Position numbers and translations under genes: made by a program. A stretch of DNA of 64,000 nucleotides from an uncultured Bacteroidales bacterium (GTDB taxonomy: Bacteria > Bacteroidota > Bacteroidia > Bacteroidales > UBA932). The notes beneath the pieces were generated by a model. That model was not told the DNA's origin, did no database searches, and was given only the letters and a program-made list of their open reading frames with translations. Positions 60,752-64,000 of the stretch are shown here, piece by piece; the first letter of the stretch is position 1; the number at the start of each line of letters is the position of its first letter. The stretch lies in contig CAKUYQ010000001.1 in assembly GCA_934717185.1 (NCBI GenBank), forward strand, positions 124,001 to 188,000, given 5' to 3'.

Positions 60752-61945
60752 ATGAAGAAACTGTTAGTTATAGCTGCCGGGATACTTCAGGCGTCGGTAA
60801 TTAAGCGTGCCCGTGAGATGGGGTATTATGTATTGGCTGCTGATGGCGATTCTAATGCACCTGGGTTAAAGTATGCGGATAAAGCCATTGTCATTAATAT
60901 CACTTCTGAAGAGGAGATGTTAAAAGTGGCACGAGAGGAACGGATTGATGGCGTGATTCATCCCTGTTCTGAGGTGAGCATGAATGTGATGGGCAGAATT
61001 AATGATGAATTAGGACTGTCTGGTATAACTTATGAACAGGCTACTTGTGCTACAAATAAACACTTGATGCGAGAGGCTTTTGAAAAAGGAAATGCACCTT
61101 CACCAAAGAGTATCCTTACAAAGAATATGGAGGATGCTTGGGCGCAGTTCATGGCGTTTGATGGGGATGGGATCCTCAAACCTTCGCGCAACTCAGGTTC
61201 TCGCGGCATTGCTAAAGTAGAGAAAGGAAAGGAGAGTAAAGATAGTTTCGTGAAGAAGTATGAGGTAGCTTTGAATGAGAGTAGAGATAAATCTGTTCTG
61301 ATTGAGCAGTTTATAGAAGGTCCCGAATTCTCAATAGAGATTATTGTTTGGAATAGGAAAATAAATGTGCTTGCTGTTACAGACAAAAAGACAACAGGAG
61401 CTCCTCATTTTGTGGAGTTAGGACATAACCAGCCATCATGTTATTCCACAACCGATGTTGAAACACTAAAAAAAGCAGCTATTGCGGGTGTGAAGGCTTT
61501 GGGCGTTAACAATTGTGCATGCCATGCAGAAGCCAAATTGATGAATGGAAAGGCTTACTTAATGGAGATTGGAGCCCGCCTTGGTGGAGACTTTATATCC
61601 ACAGAACTGACACATTTGAGTACTGGTATTAATATGGTTGCAGCAGCCATCAACTGTGCTCTTGGCATAGAACCGTGTTTACAGCCAACAGAAGAGAAAC
61701 ATAGCGTATGTATTCGTTATTTCTGCCCCAAAGCAGGGCAGTTAATTAGCATATCTAATACAGCTATATTAAAAGACCCTCGCGTATATAATTGGGAGAT
61801 TTATCATAAAGAGGGTGATGTGATTCCTGAAGTGACCAGCAGTCTTTGCCGTTCAGGACATGTGATTGTTATTGAAAAAACTCCTCAAAAGGCGATTGAA
61901 TTGGCTGATAGACTGATTCGCGAAGTAAAAATGGTGACCGAATGA
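60752..61945 (+). CDS. ATP-grasp ligase of the capsule locus
   Basis: The 397-residue protein has a Rossmann-like pre-ATP-grasp part (KKLLVIAAGILQASVIKRAREMGYYVLAADGD, 2-33). The ATP-grasp core has DGDGILKPSRNSGSRGIAKVE (about 135-155), VLIEQFIEGPEFSIEIIVW (about 184-202) and the metal-binding end LMEIGARLGGDFIS (about 272-285). It resembles PurK/carbamoyl-phosphate/BL00235-type carboxylate-amine ligases. Such enzymes in capsule loci can add amino acids or make amide bonds. The exact substrate is unknown. It overlaps the next gene by 4 nt. Confidence 0.85.
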   Translation: MKKLLVIAAGILQASVIKRAREMGYYVLAADGDSNAPGLKYADKAIVINITSEEEMLKVAREERIDGVIHPCSEVSMNVMGRINDELGLSGITYEQATCATNKHLMREAFEKGNAPSPKSILTKNMEDAWAQFMAFDGDGILKPSRNSGSRGIAKVEKGKESKDSFVKKYEVALNESRDKSVLIEQFIEGPEFSIEIIVWNRKINVLAVTDKKTTGAPHFVELGHNQPSCYSTTDVETLKKAAIAGVKALGVNNCACHAEAKLMNGKAYLMEIGARLGGDFISTELTHLSTGINMVAAAINCALGIEPCLQPTEEKHSVCIRYFCPKAGQLISISNTAILKDPRVYNWEIYHKEGDVIPEVTSSLCRSGHVIVIEKTPQKAIELADRLIREVKMVTE

Positions 61946-63156
61946 AAGTAATAGTTCCTTTCTCATATTATTATCCTGAACAATGTGCCGGAATTAGCAT
62001 TATTGATGATGTTATGAGGGCGTGTGCAAAGGATGGTATTGAAACGTTGCTGCATGTCCCAACCCCTACTCGCAATGTTCCTAAAGATGCAAATTGGGAA
62101 AAGAATGAGAAACAAGAGGGCGGATTGATACATATTCATCGTTTTGCCATGTACGGTGAGGGCAAGAACCCTGTATTGCGTGCTTTACGCTATGTCTTTA
62201 CCGAATTTGCATACCTTCATGCTATGCTTTGGAAGGATTATGATGTAATTTTTTTGGATAGTACACCACCTATTCAAGGATTGAAACTACTAATCGTAAA
62301 ATTGTTTAAAAAGAAGCCTGTGGTGCATAATGCACAGGATATTTTCCCAGATTCGTTAGTGGGTGCTGGACTTGCAAAGAGAGGTGGAGTGTTATGGAAG
62401 ATAGGTTGTTTGGTATCAAATATTACTTACAGGTATTCAGATAAGATTATTGTAATATCCGAGGATTTTAAACAAACATTGATTAGCAAGGGTGTGCCGG
62501 AGGAGAAGATTGTTGTCATTTACAATTGGGTGGATGAGAATGCTGTGGTGCCGGTTGCCAAGGCGGATAATCCTTTGTATGAGGAGTTTGGCATCAGCCG
62601 CAACAAATTCCACGTGGTATATGCGGGAAACCTTGGTAATGCTCAGAACATAGATGTTATTATTGATACTGCTGCAAGGTTGCGTAGCAGAGAGGATATT
62701 GAGTTTGTGATATTTGGCTCGGGCGGGAATGAGGCGGAGGTTAAGAACCGTATATCAAAGGAGGGTTTGCAAAATGTGAAGATGTTCCCTTTGCAGCCTG
62801 CAGACAGGGTCTCTTTTGTGTACAGCCTTGGAGATTTTTGTATTGTGAGTTGTAAGGCCGGCTTTGGCGGTAGTGCAATGCCAAGCAAGACATGGAGCAT
62901 TCTCTCTACCGGAAGGCCTGTATTGGCAAATTTTGATGAAGGTGAACTTAAGCAGTTATTAGAGGTGAATAATTGCGGTATTTTTACAAAGGCCGGAGAT
63001 GCAGAGGGCATGGCCAACGCTATAATTGATGCTTGCGAGCATAAGGAGCGTTGTGATGAGATGGGGCGAAACGGCCGTGAGTTTGTGTTGAAAAATCTTA
63101 CTAAAGAGGTTGGCACACAGAAATATGTAGATGTTATAAAGTCTGTTGTTAAATAG
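61942..63156 (+). CDS. Glycosyltransferase, WbuB-like GT4
   Basis: The 404-residue protein starts VIVPFSYYYPEQCAGISIIDDV, has HNAQDIFPDSLVGAGL (about 131-146), VVYAGNLGNAQNIDVIIDTAARL (about 226-248) and the C-terminal donor region FGGSAMPSKTWSILSTGRPVLAN (about 311-333). This pattern fits WbuB-like transferases, some of which add L-FucNAc. With capE and the FnlC-like epimerase present, L-FucNAc is a reasonable guess for its donor. GC and codon use return here to those of the housekeeping part. Confidence 0.85.
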   Translation: MKVIVPFSYYYPEQCAGISIIDDVMRACAKDGIETLLHVPTPTRNVPKDANWEKNEKQEGGLIHIHRFAMYGEGKNPVLRALRYVFTEFAYLHAMLWKDYDVIFLDSTPPIQGLKLLIVKLFKKKPVVHNAQDIFPDSLVGAGLAKRGGVLWKIGCLVSNITYRYSDKIIVISEDFKQTLISKGVPEEKIVVIYNWVDENAVVPVAKADNPLYEEFGISRNKFHVVYAGNLGNAQNIDVIIDTAARLRSREDIEFVIFGSGGNEAEVKNRISKEGLQNVKMFPLQPADRVSFVYSLGDFCIVSCKAGFGGSAMPSKTWSILSTGRPVLANFDEGELKQLLEVNNCGIFTKAGDAEGMANAIIDACEHKERCDEMGRNGREFVLKNLTKEVGTQKYVDVIKSVVK

Positions 63157-63297
63157 GGGAACTGTCTTTCCCTTATTTGCTTCCCGACAAATATTCAAAA
63201 GTTTAATGGTATAAAATGCGGATGCCGGAACAGGTATCTGACGGCGTTTCTTGTGCCGAAAGTATACCATTTGTGTCAAAAATATTTTTCTTGATTT

Positions 63298-64000
63298 ATG
63301 AAATTGCGTAATGTGCCATTCAGCCCGCCTGATATGAGCGAGGCTGAGGCTAAACTTGCTGCTGAGGCAATTATGAGCGGCTGGATTACTACCGGTCCGA
63401 GGACAAAGGAGTTTGAGCGTAAGATCTCTGCATACATTGGTACTCAAAAGACCGTGTGCCTTAATTCGGCTACTGCTGCTATGGAACTGGCGCTTAGACT
63501 CATAGGGGTTGGACCAAATGATGAGGTGATAGTGCCTGCTTATACTTATACTGCAAGTGCCAGTGTTACCCAACATGTTGGATGCAAATTAGTTATGGTT
63601 GACAGTCAGGTGGATAATGTGCAGATGGATTACGATAAGTTGGCCGATGCCATAACGGAGCGTACCAAGGTGATTGTTCAGGTTGATTTGGGCGGTGTTG
63701 TGTGTGATTATGACAGGATAAGAGATATTGTCGGGAAGAAAAGGGGGCTGTTTCATCCTAATAACGAGCTCCAGAAGAGGATGGGGAGGATTATTATCTC
63801 CGGGGATTGTGCTCATGCTTTTGGTAGTATGTGGCATGGTAAGATGGCCGGCGCAATAGCTGATTTTTCGAGCTTTAGTTTTCATGCTGTGAAGAATCTA
63901 ACAACGGCCGAGGGTGGTGCGCTAACTTGGAATCTTCCTTTTGGTGATGAGCCGGTTCCGGCTTTGCCTAAGGATGGTGCTTGGACTTTGAACGGGTACA
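63298..64000 (+). CDS. DegT/DnrJ/EryC1 sugar aminotransferase (partial)
   Basis: The frame opens at ATG 63298 (MKLRNVPFSPPDMSEAEAKL) and runs off the right edge after 234 codons. Motifs are clear: SGWITTGPRTKEFE (27-40), LNSATAAMELALRL (about 55-68), VPAYTYTASASV (about 80-91) and the PLP-ring Asp in ISGDCAHAFGS (about 168-178). SFSFHAVKNLTTAEGGAL (about 192-209) carries the PLP Lys. It should add an amino group to a nucleotide-activated 4-keto sugar. The 141-bp gap before it has an ATGGTAT/ATACCAT inverted repeat and a TTCCCGACA word. Confidence 0.9.
   Translation, partial: MKLRNVPFSPPDMSEAEAKLAAEAIMSGWITTGPRTKEFERKISAYIGTQKTVCLNSATAAMELALRLIGVGPNDEVIVPAYTYTASASVTQHVGCKLVMVDSQVDNVQMDYDKLADAITERTKVIVQVDLGGVVCDYDRIRDIVGKKRGLFHPNNELQKRMGRIIISGDCAHAFGSMWHGKMAGAIADFSSFSFHAVKNLTTAEGGALTWNLPFGDEPVPALPKDGAWTLNGY

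Overview
The window looks like a Bacteroidales (Bacteroidota) chromosome segment. The evidence is a moxR-DUF58-bat operon, promoters of the TTTG-N19/20-TAnnTTTG type, three Mfa-like fimbrillin lipoproteins, a capsule locus opening with a UpxY-type NusG paralogue, and housekeeping proteins (PolA, SerS, RuvC, TpiA, QueD) of the Bacteroidia kind. I cannot name a genus from sequence alone.

Layout. 1-12.5 kb: the start of a probable ExbB/TolQ gene and truA (minus strand); then moxR, DUF58, an accessory membrane protein, batA, a batB-batC fusion, batD, batE; then a metallophosphoesterase/PQQ-propeller protein and a sirtuin lacking zinc cysteines (minus). 12.7-16.9 kb: a compact ribosomal-peptide (RiPP) cluster made of a precursor with an NHLP-type (nitrile-hydratase-like) leader and a short two-cysteine core, a fused RRE/E1-like/YcaO cyclodehydratase, and an M50 protease carrying a degenerate RsbW-like domain. 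17-35.8 kb: housekeeping genes (ATPase, rplU-rpmA, serS-ruvC, an outer-membrane beta-barrel, a PASTA protein, rluD, tRNA-Leu, prmA, tpiA, an aminotransferase, queD-polA, a sigma factor, rsmG, rpmH, a membrane HTH regulator). 36-40 kb: three fimbrillin lipoprotein genes. 40.4-42.7 kb: a tyrosine recombinase and a STAS-like/GHKL-ATPase pair. 43-64 kb: a large capsular polysaccharide locus running off the right edge.

How the parts work together. The capsule operon is preceded by a canonical promoter inside a ~404-bp segment bounded by perfect 21-bp inverted repeats, so it is probably a phase-variable (invertible) promoter, seen here in the ON orientation. UpxY and a UpxZ-like protein would control elongation through the ~250-nt leader. 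Downstream genes supply nucleotide sugars (CapE/FnlA-like dehydratase, FnlC-like 2-epimerase, UDP-glucose dehydrogenase, UDP-glucuronate 4-epimerase), a flippase, a candidate polymerase, an acyltransferase, several glycosyltransferases, an initiating phosphoglycosyltransferase, two PLP-fold enzymes and an ATP-grasp enzyme.

Repeats. The window carries several unusual dispersed repeats: composite arrays of GGCnTTnGC hexamers with GTTTATAG arms, one of which lies inside a capsule gene; 9-bp purine arrays before two genes; a ~110-bp repeat present twice, once with a 23-bp-arm hairpin inserted; and a strongly over-represented word, TTCCCGACA. The strongest candidates for something undescribed are the minimal NHLP/YcaO/M50 cluster with its RsbW-like fusion, and the invertible segment standing between the capsule operon and a divergent ATPase/STAS pair.
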